64,000 bases of DNA from Halichoerus grypus (GCF_964656455.1 NC_135723.1:95557283-95621282), one strand, 5' to 3'. Counted from the stretch's first letter, positions 46,721 through 58,619 are shown. Made by a program: numbers and translations. The notes: generated by a model from the sequence alone, not told the origin.

Positions 46721-47086
46721 AAATGTTGCAAATAAGCTAATATTCTTCAATGGTGAGTCTGTTAAATAAAACATGATAAATCTATACCATGAAGTATTAT
46801 GCAACTATTAAAATAAATTTTCTCTCTCTAATGTCCAGGGAAGATTCTCCTAAAATAAGTGAGTGAGGGAAGTCATATTGATGTAGTACTTTCTCATTCA
46901 TGTAGGGAAAAAGTTATTTGTGTGGGTGCGTGTGTGTGTACAGGCATATTAAGGCACAGGAAAATGTTCAAAATGATAAACATTGAAAGGTTAAAGAAGA
47001 TGACTCTCAAAATGGAAAGTGTACTATGGAAAATAATACTACATTATTAGAAAATTTTATTAGAAAATGTTAGTGTTGCAATTTTT

Positions 47087-48671
47087 TTTTAAATTTATTT
47101 TAGAGAAAGAGAGAGAGAGCAGGGGGAGGGGCAAAGTGAGAAAGAGAGAGAGACTCTCAAGCAGACTCGGCACTGAGCATGGAGCTCAACGTGGGGCTCG
47201 ATCCCAAGACCTAATCATGACCTGAGCCGAAATCAAGAGTTGGATGCTTAACCGACTGAGCCACCCAGGCACCTAATTACTTCACTTAAGGAGAGAGAGA
47301 AGGCACCTAGAGTAGTGCTCCTAGCCTTGAGGATTTAGTAGAACACTGACTTTTGTTGGGGAAGATAGGCCAAATGGTGCTTATAGAGAGTCACTGCATT
47401 TTTCAGGCAGGTCAATTAGGCAAGTTCCTTGAAAAAGATGAATAGTTGTCAGAGAAAAGAGGAGCCATTATTCCTCTGAATCACCCATGAACATTTTGGA
47501 AAAGAGGGAGATAGAGAACTAGATTCTAGAGCAGGTGGCAGTGAGGAGCTAGATCCTCAGGTGGGTGTGGTGCCCAGCAGAGATGGCGCCACGATCCCCA
47601 GGCCTCCCTGGTCCCAGGAGGTCCCCGAGAAAAGGCTGGGCAATGCCACCAGTCTTCACAGACCAACAGGCTTGCATCAGGCTGGTTCCGGGCCTCCTGG
47701 TCCGGCTGCAGTGGATGCCTCCCTCCGGACTGTAGCGCACGGGGCCACAGGCCACTGGGGCTCCTCTTCCTCATACCAGCGCTGTTCACTGAAGTCAGGG
47801 AAGAAGGCCGCAGTCTCTCTACCGGCTGAAACCACAGGGTCAGAGCCATGGGTTGTGTTGCGGGTGTCAGTGAGGCCGAAACTTCCACGAAGTGAATCTG
47901 GGGCCACGTGACGTGCTCGAAACTCTGGTGGGTCCCATCAGTGTCCTCCAGAGCTGGACGGCATCCTTGCGGGCGAGGATGCGGGCGGGCGAGGATGAGG
48001 GCTCGGACTGGCCCTCTGGCCGTGAACTCCACCAGCCGCTGACAGCTGATAGCAAAAACGCCCTTCATGCTCTTGGTAAGACTTCCGGCATTCTTCTTTT
48101 CTCCACAGCGGTTCTCCCGTTCGTACAATAAGGACCCTGTTGCTCAGAATCTGCTGATGAACAGGCTCCAGAATCAGGGGGTGAGCAACAGCGTCAGGCT
48201 TGATCGGGGCCAGAGGAAGCTGGAGAGCCTGAGGGCTCCGCAAGATCGAGGTCCTCTCACTCCCCTCTCCTCGCTGCCCCCCATTTCTCCGGGCCTGCAG
48301 CCGCGCGACTCCTGGCCCTCATACCAGGACCTAAGCGCACCCCAGATTCAGGGCTGCTCAGGCCCCAGCCCAGCCGGAGGTCAGGTCTGGATTCACCTGG
48401 TCCTCCACCGCGGAGCCCGGCCACCAGGCACCGCGATAGCTACCCTGCGCGGCCCCAGCGGGGTGCTTCGGGCGTTCGGCGGGGCAGTGCTGCTGGGGGT
48501 CCCTGCCGGGAGGCCGCGGAGCGAGGAGGCCGCGGAGGCTGGGTGTGCGAGGCCCGCCGGCAGATGGCGCGGTGGGAGCGGCCGGGCTGAGGCGAGGCGA
48601 CCTGCGGCCCCAGGCCTGGTCCTGCCGGTGGCCCTTGTCTCGCCCCAGCGCTTGCTCCGGGTTGCACGAGC
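47087..48671 (-). pseudogene. NME6: Processed pseudogene of NME6 with a 3' SINE
   Basis: A retrocopy of NME6 (nucleoside diphosphate kinase family) on the - strand. In order are a CpG-rich 5' UTR (48671 down to about 48256), a coding part (48255-47677), a 3' UTR and a sense-oriented CAN-SINE (about 47272-47090). Recognisable residues are RSPQALQ...IKPDAVAHPL, HEGRFCYQ, KDAVQLWRTLMGPTRV, GSFGLTDTRNTTHGSD (containing the family's catalytic His region) and FFPDFSEQRWYEEEEP. The start codon is AGG instead of ATG (48255-48253), and homology moves through at least three frames, so it is dead. The whole unit is bounded by a perfect 15-bp target duplication, 'agtgttgcaattttt' (47072-47086 and 48672-48686), with a TTTT/AAAA cleavage context. 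The overlapping 200- and 264-codon frames are accidental. Confidence 0.92.
47090..47272 (-). mobile_element. CAN-SINE forming the 3' end of the NME6 retrocopy
   Basis: Antisense on the + strand, so in the same sense as the NME6 copy. It has no target duplication of its own: its right neighbour 'taattacttcact' does not match its left neighbour. It shares the outer duplication of the retrocopy. Its A-rich tail contains AATAAA (in 'aaaataaattt' on the - strand) and merges with the poly(A) tail. Confidence 0.88.
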
Positions 48672-48689
48672 AGTGTTGCAATTTTTAAA

Positions 48690-50495
48690 AAAGAAAAAGA
48701 AAAGCGACCCAGGTCCTTACGCCTTGTGGAAGCAAGTCATACTCATTTCCCTGTGGCTCCCAAGCTTGGCCTGGGCATTGGAAGGCGAAGAAGCGTGGTG
48801 GCTCTCGTGGAGCCTGACCCAAAAGTGGACTGGGCATTTTTGCTCACATCCCATTGGTTAAAACTTGGTCATATATGATGTAGTTTTTGGAATGTTGGTG
48901 TGTTTGGTGAAGTCCAGAGTTAGTGGCCAAGAAGGAATTCTTGAGACGCCTTTGGTGCAAAAAGGTGGCTGTATGAAAGCGCGGGGACAGGACCTGTGGG
49001 CAGAAAGGGCTGCCCCCGCTGCCTGCTGCCCCAGGATTGTGAGGAGCGACTGATTAATTATATACTTTGGGGTTGGGAGAAGTAAAGATAAGGGAATTTC
49101 CAAAAGGACTTTCATACGTCAAAGAAAACTCAGGATCCTGGAGGAATGTTGTAATCTGCCTATCTCAAGTATTTGTCAATGGGCAGCCCATTATAAGGAC
49201 ATTTAATTTTATCTAACTTTCCTTCTGCCTTGGGTTCCCACATTAATATCTTCGCACAAAAACGCAAGGCAGTCTGGGAGATATGGTCTCTGTACGTACC
49301 CAGGAATAAGAGGAAACTGGTTTGGTAAACATCTCCGCTCTTGCCCACAAGTACTCAGAGAGTCCGTGTTTCTAGCCCTGTGACTCCCGTCAGGACAACA
49401 GCAAAACTCTAGAGAATAGTGAGAGACGGAAGAGAGACATGTGAGCCTCCTCCACAGATCTTCAAAAGCAGCACTCCCACTGATACATACAGTCGATTTT
49501 TTATCTTCAATTTTATGTGAAATACAACCCAAAGCTCCAAGACAAATCCCCGTGGTCCTTCTTCAGTACAGGAATTTTAAAGGGCAACTGCTCCCTCGGT
49601 CACCTCCTGAGGGACTCAGCCAATATCAAACCGGAACCATCACACTGCAAGATAGTGGGTAATCCTGTAAACCCAGGTTCAGATACGCCACACTCAGTTG
49701 TGTCCTTGTTTTGCTTCCCCATCTAGACAATGGTGATAAGATACCGCCCACCCTGTCTGTCCCAAGGGGACAGTGTGAGCTTCAGAAAAGGTAATATACC
49801 TATCATTATTTTTTTAAACTGAAAAGAAGTCCTAAACATTGTTCTTAGTCCTATAGCAGAGAAATTCATCAATTATCTTCCCTCATCTTTATTTTCCCCT
49901 TCCCTACTTTCTGTATTTTTTACCTGACCCCCTTGTAAAAGAGATCGAGGACAGTTTAGTTCTAAGGAAGGTATCAGAGAAGAGTCAAAGGAGTGTCTGA
50001 ACAACAGATATAATTGGGCAAAAGGGTTAGATTTGGGGCACCCAAATTAGACAGGTTTATGATCCTTTCTGCCCAGAAAGTAGGCTGTCATAGGAGACTG
50101 GGCAGCTGATACTTTAAGAGGGTAGGGAGAATGGAAAGGCTGAATTTCTAGCTATCCAAAATGATATCCCCATGGTGTTTGCACCGAACTTGAAGAGCAG
50201 AAGGAAGTAATGACTGAAGTTGGTTACAAGTCAAAGTTCTAAAGGATCGAGTCTTCTGGAGTGCAGAAGACAACCAGCACTCCATGCCTGGGTTGCTGGA
50301 TCCTTCTGCATCAGATCCAGCAGAACAAATGGTTAGTGTGTGTGCAGTGGGATTCTTTCTGTGGGCTGTGGTAACACTACTGATAAAGTGATATGACTTC
50401 ATGGACTCTTTGCCCTTTTGTGAAGCCAGCGCCTATTCAGTATAATGTTAGAGGCAGCCTGGACTTACAATTACCTCTCCCTACTGCCTTCAGAT
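48690..50495. other. Single-copy-like sequence right of unit B
   Basis: No gene was recognised. About 48870-49240 may be an old retroelement ('ggtggctgtatgaaagcg', then 'cctatctcaagtatttgtca'), but I cannot name the family. Frames of 60-107 codons lack motifs. Confidence 0.4.
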
Positions 50496-50510
50496 ACCCA
50501 GAATTTCTTT

Positions 50511-50757
50511 TTTTTTTTTTTAATGTTATGCTTGTCTCTTTTTTCTATTTTTTTTAAGATTTTATTTTTTTTTATTTGACAGAGAGAGACACAGCGAGAG
50601 AGAGAACACAAGCAGGGGGAGTGGCAGAAGGAGAAGCAGGCTTCCCAAGGAGCCGGGAACCCGATGGAGGGCTCCATCCCAGCACCCCAGGACCATGACT
50701 GAAGCCGAAGGCAGACGCTTAGGCAGACGCTTAACGACTGAGCCACCCAGGTGCCCC
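50511..50757 (-). mobile_element. Young CAN-SINE, antisense
   Basis: Antisense SINE with a perfect 15-bp target duplication, 'acccagaatttcttt', at 50496-50510 and 50758-50772. Unusual features are a second T-rich tail segment (50511-50555) before the usual 'aagattttattt', and a 12-bp internal duplication ('ggcagacgctta' twice, about 50709-50732). Confidence 0.95.
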
Positions 50758-50772
50758 ACCCAGAATTTCTTT

Positions 50773-51060
50773 AGCAAGAAGATCTTTTGTTTCACAATCA
50801 TAGATAAACTTCATATGCAGATGCACATATCCATGCTTGGTTGCGAATCACAGGTGCTAGGGGACTTGTTTGGATAAGAGAGTCCTAGATACCTAAAGAG
50901 GGTGGGGAAGGAGGGAGGCTGGGACTCCCACTGCAATTTCACCTATTTTAATCTTTACCTCTTTTGAAAACTGTGGCCACACCAAATTTTTCAGCTACCA
51001 TTTAAGTCTCTGAAAACTGCCAGGAGACTTAGAAAATAATAAAAACTAAACAAAACCAAT
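50773..51060. other. Intergenic sequence, nothing recognised
   Basis: No gene or repeat could be assigned. Confidence 0.4.
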
Positions 51061-51300
51061 AAACACTAAGTTCCACCAGTAGGGGGGCTGATTAAGTAAA
51101 GACTGGTACCTCCACGCAGTGGAATACCATGCAGTTTTTAACAAACAAAAAGCATTGTGGATGTTCTCCATATCTTATATGGAAAAATCCCCAAGATACA
51201 TTGACTCAAGTCAGGGTAATAGGAAGAGGGGTAAACACCCTATATCTGTATGTGGTTATATGTGTATAAAATAATTCTGGAGGACTACTCAAGAAAACAA
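51060..51300 (+). mobile_element. Old LINE-1 3' UTR remnant
   Basis: Contains 'gtggaataccatgcagtttt' and '...aaaaatccccaagatacatt', typical of ancient L1 3' regions. No coding sequence. Confidence 0.6.
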
Positions 51301-51699
51301 GCAGGCTAGAAACAAAGATGATGGTGACAAGCAGGAGCATATCCATGCTGAAGCTTATAAAATTTGAGGCAGCTTCTTTAAGAAAAAGAATGTTAACTTA
51401 TGACTACAAAATTAGTTGAGAGCCTCAGAAAGGGCCCTTGGTAGGGGCTCTGAAGCTTAATCTTCTCTAGCACATGGTAAATCCAATGCTGGGGACAAGC
51501 AGGAGGGAGAGAACGTCAAAGAATACTTTGAAAGCTGCTAGAAATTTGAGCCATTCTTACCTATTCAAGAAACGAAATTTTTAAGAAATCAGTGTTTTCC
51601 CACATAGCTTTGGAGAAAGAGAATTGATTAGGTGACCCAGCCCCGTGAAAAATTTGAGTTCGTATAATCAGATTCATAACAAGAAAATTATGAAAACTA

Positions 51700-52290
51700 T
51701 CATGGTAACTATCTGAAATACCATATTTCATCTATCAGGTTTGCAAAGATCAAAAAGTTTTAAAAACAGGTAGTGAGGGCATGGCATGTCCTTCATTGCC
51801 TTAATTTGGTCTGAGTGACCTCCATGGAGAATGATTTGCCCATGCCTCCCACGATTACAGATGCACATACCATTTGATCCAGCAATTTGGCTTCCAGGAG
51901 TATTTCCTACAGGTGGACTGGCACGTGTGCAAAGCAATGGATGCCAAGGTTATTCACTGCAGCATTGTTCCTTCTGCCAAACTACTGGGACTACCTCCAT
52001 AGGAGACTGGCTAGATCAAATGATGTTACTAGGATTCACTAGGATGTTACACAGCTGAAAAATAAACCATTCACTAGGATGTTACACAGCTGAAAAACAA
52101 ACCAGGAAGATCTTTATGTACTGACACGATAGAACAATCTTTATATATTTAAGCAAAAAAAAATAAAAAAAAACACAACCCAGGTTTCAAAATATATTGT
52201 GGGCTATCATGGATGTAATGTATTTCCTATAAGCACAGAATGTTTTTGCAAGCATTTCACAAACAACCTGCAATATGGGAGTGACCGGAA
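51700..52290 (+). mobile_element. Old LINE-1 ORF2/3' UTR remnant
   Basis: Contains LINE-1 phrases ('accatttgatccagcaattt', 'ttcactgcagcattgttcc'). A 35-bp tandem duplication at 52034-52103 lies inside it. Stops throughout. Confidence 0.65.
52034..52103 (+). repeat. 35-bp direct tandem duplication
   Basis: Two adjacent copies beginning 'attcactaggatgttacac', differing at one base (aataaacc/aacaaacc). It is a small local duplication. Confidence 0.92.
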
Positions 52291-52299
52291 GGGAAGTGG

Positions 52300-54680
52300 A
52301 TAGCTGGGGGACATGTGTGAAAGGAAAACTTTTATACTTTTAAATTTTGGAACAACATGTCAATGTACGACTTTTTTTGAAATAGGACTTTTGAAAAAAG
52401 TTAAAACAGAGTTTTTTAATTCGGCAAAATCCACCTTAAACTCTAATGAAGCCTGACGCTGGTCAAGGACAACCTGTTGAAGTCCCAAACCTTCACAAAG
52501 TTCCACTTAGGATGCGGACCAAGCCCAGGCAAAGAAAGATTTGAGAAGACTGTTTCCTCTCCACTGGACGGTAGAGCACTCGCATTTAGAAGTCTCATCA
52601 GTTATTCAATGAGCCATGAGTGTATTATCCGAAATGAAACCTACCCCTGGGGATTATTTTTTTAGTGGACCCAATTAAATTTCTAGGAAATGATTCTTCT
52701 GTAAGTTCCTGGTAGCTGTGAATTCTTCTCTGAGCTCCCCATTATAGTGCAATAGCTCTTTAAAGATGAAGGGACCTCCTCTTCCTAACTCCTGGAGGAG
52801 ACAGAAAAGGGCCATGGGAGCAGTGTTTCTTCTACTTTCCATTATTCTCATTGGGGATTTCGAGTTGCTTTGCTGAATTTAAAGAAGACAGGATCGCTTG
52901 GGACATGGTTAAAAGCCAAACCTGAGGACACAGCCTAAAAGAAACAAGTCTGAGCCGGGGAGAATATTGGATCCTAAGTATGGGTCATTCTTCTGAACTT
53001 AAGAAAACTGTCACTGACGGAGAGCTGCTAACGCAGCCTTCAAAGATTGATAATATAGGAGATACCTCTTGTTACTCACAAATTGTATATTCCAAGAATG
53101 GTTTAGGGCCAAGAATGAATTGCAAGATTGATTTTTTTTTTAAGGAAGACTAATATTTCCAGAACAGAAAGGCTTGTGATTTAAAGCATTTATTTCCACA
53201 AGATGGTGCTATAGCTTCTGCCAAAAGAGGACACTCACATTTCCTTCAGGAGCTAGAAATCCAAAATAAACTTCTGATGGGAACGAGATCTCTTTGTGCT
53301 TTGGTGAATCTGTCAGAGAAGCCTGTTGTGCAGAAACGTTCTGGTGGGGGTTGATTTGGGTCAAAAGGGTGACTGAAGGTTGTTCAGGTAGGAATGACTT
53401 CCACCACCTCGACACATCCCGGAGCGGGTATCTCACTCAAGGCTTCGTGCTCACCTTCAGCCCCTCCTTTTCCAAAGTGCTCCTCTTCCCACGGTCAGGC
53501 ATGTATGTGTGTCAGGAAGGGAATGTGGGTATTAAGGAGTGGCATACATGTCCCCACTCATGGAAATGAATCTCCCACACCCACCCACACTGTGCACCCA
53601 GGGGCAGCTCGAGACTCAGCTTCTCAGAACTTTCCCTACCACTCTGGCCCGCGTTAATCATACTTTCCTTTGAATTTCCCTGGCATTTGGAATATTATTT
53701 TACCATATCCATGTAAATTCCCCAAGTTCTCTTGAGACAGAGTCCTTGTCATAATTGCCTTTGCATATCCCTATATAACGACAAGCATTCTACCTTGAAT
53801 TTATGCATAGTAATGAGATTGTGAAAACAGACAATCTAAAGTAAGTGTTCAATGACCTTGGTTGGTAGCCTGAGTAATTGGGAGGAGGCTAGCACCAGCA
53901 GGTCATTGCCTAGGAGCTAGGAGTGTGATCTCGTAAGTCACAACCTCTCCGATGCTGTTTGATCATCTCTAAAGGGATGGGATTAAACTGTCCTCCTGTT
54001 TTTCTTTTTAATATTTTGCCTCTATGACTTTAATGTCTTCAGTATCCCTGCCTTGAGGGAGCCAAATTCATAAAGCTCACCAGGTGATTGTGATGGACTC
54101 TGGTAAAGAACTACTGCTCACGTCACGGTTCCCAGATCTGGCTTCTCGTCTTCATTGCATGGGGCACTTAAAGACAAGCAACAGCAAACAAATAATCTTT
54201 CCTGGAGATTGTGCTGATTTACCAGGTTTGAGAACCATGGCGATAAAGCTAGAACTCCTCTAAATGGATGTCATCGATTTTAGTCTCTTTGCAAAAAGGG
54301 ATCATCCCCATCCCCATCCTTATCTTCCAAGAATCTTGGGTGGAAAACTTCTGAAACTTCCTGAAACTAAATACCACACCAAAAAGCAAGACAATTTGAA
54401 TGATGGCACTTCTGGGGATTGCTTACTGTGATGCTTACTGTGATGCAGGATAGGACCCTGCTGTCTCTCCACGATGGCTGGCACTCTGCCTCAGCTGTGA
54501 CCAGTCCGTGGAAACACCTGGTCATTCTCAGACAGGATTTACCAGACATTTTAGAGATTCAATTGGATAAGATGTAGAGGCATATATATTTTCCTCTGAT
54601 ACCTGCACCCAAGTTAAAAATACACCTCCCGGAGAAATTTCAAAAACTAGGAGCCCCCAGAGACTGGGGGAGAGTGTGAA
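52300..54680. other. Intergenic sequence without recognised genes
   Basis: No open frame has a family motif; the longest are about 90 codons, on both strands and overlapping. A short direct repeat, 'cttactgtgatg', occurs twice at 54422-54445. No RNA gene or transposon was identified by eye. Confidence 0.4.
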
Positions 54681-54769
54681 GTCAGGCGACTTGAATGATG
54701 AAGGGGCTTGTAAGCCATGCATGCTGAGTTTAGACTTTATACTTTCAGAGATGGGCCTCCTCTAAAGGA

Positions 54770-54955
54770 TTTTGTTCAGTTTTACTGAGGTATGATTGAC
54801 AAATAAACATTGTATATATTGAAGGTGTACAACTTAATGTTGCGATAGGTGTATACATTTTGAAATGATCACCAAAATCAAGGTATGAAACATGTCCATC
54901 ACCCTGCATAGTTAACATTCTCTTCTTTTTCTTCTCTGCCACTCCTTCCCCATAC
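54770..54955. mobile_element. LINE-1-related remnant
   Basis: Includes 'ttactgaggtatgattgaca', 'ggtgtacaacttaatgttg' and '...atgtccatcaccctgcatag', common in old mammalian LINE-1 3' regions. Confidence 0.55.
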
Positions 54956-55084
54956 CTCATGTTAAGCCCACACTATTTGCCCTTCGCTGCACAGAATGTT
55001 CTCAGGCTTCTATTTTTACATATCCCATTTCTGCTATTGGTATGCCTTTCCTCTATTCCCCTCTCCACCAGGTACAGAGTACTT

Positions 55085-55320
55085 TTTTAGGACAAGTCAA
55101 CTCAAACAGCACCTTATCCATTGAGATTTCTCTTATTCCCCAAGCAGTGCTCTGTCCTTTATGCCCGCCATTGCACTTTGTGGATATCTCGACACTTATC
55201 ACACTCTGCTATCATTATTTGCTCCTTGTTTCTCTCCTTGATTACACTGAGAGCTCCTTGGGGCACAGACTTGGTCTTTGTATATCCGGTTTCCAAAAAA
55301 TGCATATTGAGTAAATGAAT
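55085..55320 (+). repeat. L2 element 3' end
   Basis: Sense L2 pattern: 'caccttatccattgagattt', 'gcactttgtggatatctcg', 'gagctccttggggcacagac', ending 'gcatattgagtaaatgaat'. Frames of 90 and 65 codons over it are not genes. Confidence 0.85.
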
Positions 55321-55329
55321 TTTTAAAAA

Positions 55330-56010
55330 TGAATCAGGTAATTCATATCTATACCTTGAACAACACTAAATTGAGGCTAGTGCCAATGTGCAAAGGTGGA
55401 GGAAAGAAATAAAAGGAGACCAAGGATGGGAAAGGAGAAATACGTTCATCAGAATGGAACGGGATAGCTAAGAACCACAGCAGCCAAGTCAGGGGGGGAT
55501 TTAAAGGAGAAGGATGGAGAGACCATGGTCAGCCAACTTAAGAAAGGAACTGAGTTCAAAGGTGGGTAATGGGATCAGGCAAAAAGCAGAGTCAGAAAAG
55601 CCAGAGCTGTATGCAAAGAACTAGCACTGGATCAGCTGAGAGTCAGAATTAACCAAGTGAGAAACATGTAGCCAATAACATGGGATGATGTCTGGTCAGG
55701 GTAATAAGAGCCCCAGGCAGAACTCAGAGAGTTCCTGCTTTTAAAAAGGTCATTGTCATTCCTTTAGTCCTGATACCCAGAACTACACAGGACAGTTCTC
55801 TGTCCTTCCCCTTCCATGGCTGGATCTCAAACTCACTGCTCCAATTAATATGTCCCCAAATTCCAGAAATTATACTTTTTCTTCCCCCATCTAATACAGC
55901 TCTCATTTAAAAATAACTTTATGTTGAATCTGCTTACCTTTCCCAACCCTTACCGCCTTGTTATTGTAAGTTTATTCATTCAACATACATAACCATCAGG
56001 CACTGTTAGG
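55330..56010. other. Intergenic sequence, no gene seen
   Basis: Nothing was recognised apart from a short MIR/L2-like end near 55970-56010. Confidence 0.4.
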
Positions 56011-56014
56011 AAAG

Positions 56015-56260
56015 GAAACTAACCCGTATCAATCACCTTCTACACTTGTTGTAAGGTCCCCTCTGTATGATACCTTACTGAAGCACCACAACCACCCAGT
56101 GAGGCAGGTATTGCTCAGTAGAATTATCCACATTTAAGAGATGAGGGAGATGGAGCACGGGAAGGTTAAGATGCCACATTTTTGCAATGGTGTGGCAGTG
56201 AGTGGTGAAGGCAGGATTCAAATCCACCTCTGCCTGCATCTAAATCCTATCCTCTTTCCA
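56015..56260 (-). repeat. MIR element
   Basis: Antisense MIR-like tract ('cagtgaggcaggtattgctc', '...gaaggcaggattcaaatcc'). Confidence 0.7.
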
Positions 56261-58000
56261 TTGTATCATTCTTTCTCCTCTCTAGGACTTTACAGAAGAA
56301 CTATAAGCTCAAATGAAATATCACAATCTTAGGATAGGATGAAAGGCCTGATCCGGAAGCCCAGGCACCACGAGCAAGCATCAAGACATGGAAAAGAAGA
56401 GTAAAATGAGAACTGTGCTTTGCGAAGTGAGGGGAAGAGGAGCCTAGAGCGTGGATTTGTCCCCAAATGTGTCCACCCTGCAGACAGAGATGCTCCCTGG
56501 GGGCAGCCAGCCCCCTAAGGGATACATTTTAACTTTCCTACATCTCACCACTAGCTGAGAAGTCCGGTCCAGCCTTGTCTGCCTAATTCTCTGGACGAGA
56601 GCCCAGAGGTCATGGAATCAAGGGTGGTGACTTAAAAAAAAAAAATGCTGTTAGGTCAGGGCTGGCAGAACAAGAGGAGTCTGTTCTGTGAGACCTGACA
56701 TTCAGAGGAAACTAAGGCACAGAGAGCTGTCCCTGGGGGGAACCAAGTCAAGACGGAGGGGAGCAGAAAGAATAGCCAGGCTGGTTTCTGTGGCAGCTCC
56801 AGCACCTCGGATGGGATCACCACCCCTGGGAGGCAGTGTGGAAGAGCAGGGATCCAGGATTAGGAGTTTACTAACTTTGCTCTCCACCAGAAATCAAGGG
56901 CCCCCTTGTGCCCCGGGACTGAGTTTTCTCTCCTCACCTACAAAAAGAAAGTTTTACCTTAAACTCTTTGATTTACCACACTCCCCATTCTTAACCTCTC
57001 GCTGAGCTTAGGACGCTTGCTTGGCCTGTCCTTACAGACCTGAACTCCTAATTCTGCTTTCCTCACTGCTCCCCACACCTTAACGCAGTAGCTTAGAGTC
57101 GGGTCGTGGGAGGATGCGTAACTGTTTAGGGCTTAACCCTTCAGAGTAATAATGACCAAAGCAGCATATTCTTTGAACACAGAGATGCTTCAGGACTTTA
57201 TTGGAGAAGACACCATTCTACCTTAATGATAATCTATCCTAAAGTCTTCAGAAACCTAGTAGGCACGGTCAGCCAGGATCAATGGAGCAGTCAATGGGCA
57301 CCGTAATCTGGAAATGGTCTAACCCACTAGATATTTGAGCTTATAGATCATGGCATTCCCAAGAACAAAACAGCCAGAGAGCCTATGAAGACTCACTCTA
57401 CTTGGAAATCCCTGGAGGAATGAGTGGGGCGGGGGGTGACCTGGCTAGAATGAACAGATCAAGAATCTCTGTCCCCCTAGGTGAGGGATTCTTACTGTGT
57501 CTGTGTGGCTGCGCCACAGAACATCGTGGCTTTCTCTGAAGTCTGTGGACAGGCATAAAGATAGACCTCCTCAAGCATGGCCTGAGACCAACAGAACATA
57601 AGGTTTCCCTGGAAGAATCAGAAAAAAAAAAAAAAAATACAAGCATGAGAAAACACGCAGGCCTGAGACATAGATACTTGAATAGATACACACGTCCTGG
57701 GAAGAATACAGAAGGAACACATACCCTGAGCTATATGATCGACCTAAAATGAACTTTAAAAATACAGAAGGAAACAGTACACAGAGGAAAGACATGGCCA
57801 TGCTGTTTTAGAGATGGACGTTCCTAGGCCCTAAGAGATAGAGACAGGTGGACATCAAGGGAGAGAAATGAACATTGAGGCCCGAAGATAAAGCGCACAA
57901 CACAAAACCTCAGACATGAGAGACACAGACCAGCCAAAAGATAAACACCCGCAGCAGGCAGATCAGCGGGGGCCAGGGGGAGGCTTAGGTGACGACCTAC
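56260..58000. other. Sequence upstream of the CpG island
   Basis: No gene was assigned. An AATAAA on the - strand (TTTATT at 57197-57202) is isolated and not linked to any exon. An A15 run lies at about 57624-57638. Confidence 0.4.
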
Positions 58001-58090
58001 AGGAAACACAGGAGAAGAAACACCCGGGCAGTTCGCGGAGACGCGCGACTCACGAGAGGCCCCCTCGGCCCTCCCCGGGCCCCGCGCCCC

Positions 58091-58216
58091 GCGGTCCCGC
58101 TGCCGGCCTCCGAGCGCCCTGCCCCGCGCCCCGCGGTCCCGCTGCCGGCCTCCGAGCGCCCTGCCCCGCGCCCCGCGGTCCCGCTGCCGGCCTCCGAGCG
58201 CCCTGCCCCGCGCGCC
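58091..58216 (+). repeat. 42-bp tandem repeat in the CpG island
   Basis: Three units begin at 58091, 58133 and 58175 with 'gcggtcccgctgccggcctc'. Units 1 and 2 are identical, and unit 3 differs at its 3' end. Because 42 is a multiple of 3, every frame repeats a 14-residue word, producing artificial proline/arginine-rich frames. Confidence 0.95.
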
Positions 58217-58610
58217 CGCGCCGCTCTCCCCGCCGCGCCGCCGCCTGCGCCCCGCGCCCCGGGCTCCCCTCCCGGCCCGCCCGCCACTTCCCAGCTCTGA
58301 CGCGGGAGCCTCCTTCACACCAATGGGGCTCCGGCGCAGCCGGGCCCTGCCCCTCCCCCAGGAAGGTGTGTCCGCGGTTTCCACACCTGAAACTTCCGAG
58401 GAGAGTCAGATCCCTCCCTCCCGTCCGGGCGGGGAGGGGCGGGCAGCGGGTGGGGCGGCTGGGGCGGCCGGGCCTGCGCTGGGGACGGCCGGCCGGCGCC
58501 TGGGACCCGGAGGGGACTCTTGGGCCGAGACAGCATGTGACACTGCCCAGGTGGGTGCCCTCCTCCCTCGCAGCTCGTGGCTCCGGGCGGGCGGCTGTAG
58601 AGCCCCGGCG

Positions 58611-58619
58611 GAGGTAAGG
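58611..58619 (+). promoter_or_regulatory. Candidate 5' splice site
   Basis: 'gag|gtaagg' with GT at 58614-58615 matches the splice donor consensus well (GAG/GTAAGG) and sits at the downstream edge of the CpG island, as expected for the end of a first exon. Confidence 0.5.

Larger units (their letters stand above)
29860..47071 (+). repeat. Tandem duplication unit B (contains OR-c)
   Basis: The right member of the tandem duplication described for 13900-29000, matching it in the same order with OR-c in place of OR-b. B-specific insertions are the RPS16 retrocopy, several SINEs, a LINE-1 ORF2 piece (34780-35300), and the polypurine tract at 45811-46044. It may continue past the NME6 retrocopy to about 48.7 kb. 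Edges are approximate. Confidence 0.8.

Noticed and set aside
47526..48861. 200-codon (-) and 264-codon (+) open frames
   Set aside because: These are frame artefacts over the NME6 retropseudogene. The NME6 homology jumps between several - strand frames.
57197..57202. - strand AATAAA suggesting the end of a gene transcribed from the CpG island leftwards
   Set aside because: No exon, splice pattern or coding frame between it and the island supports such a gene; a hexamer occurs often by chance.
57824..58617. Long overlapping frames on both strands (186 codons -, 233 codons +) over the CpG island
   Set aside because: They arise from GC-rich sequence lacking stop codons and from a 42-bp repeat in phase with codons. 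There is no protein family motif, and the composition is Pro/Arg/Ala/Gly only.
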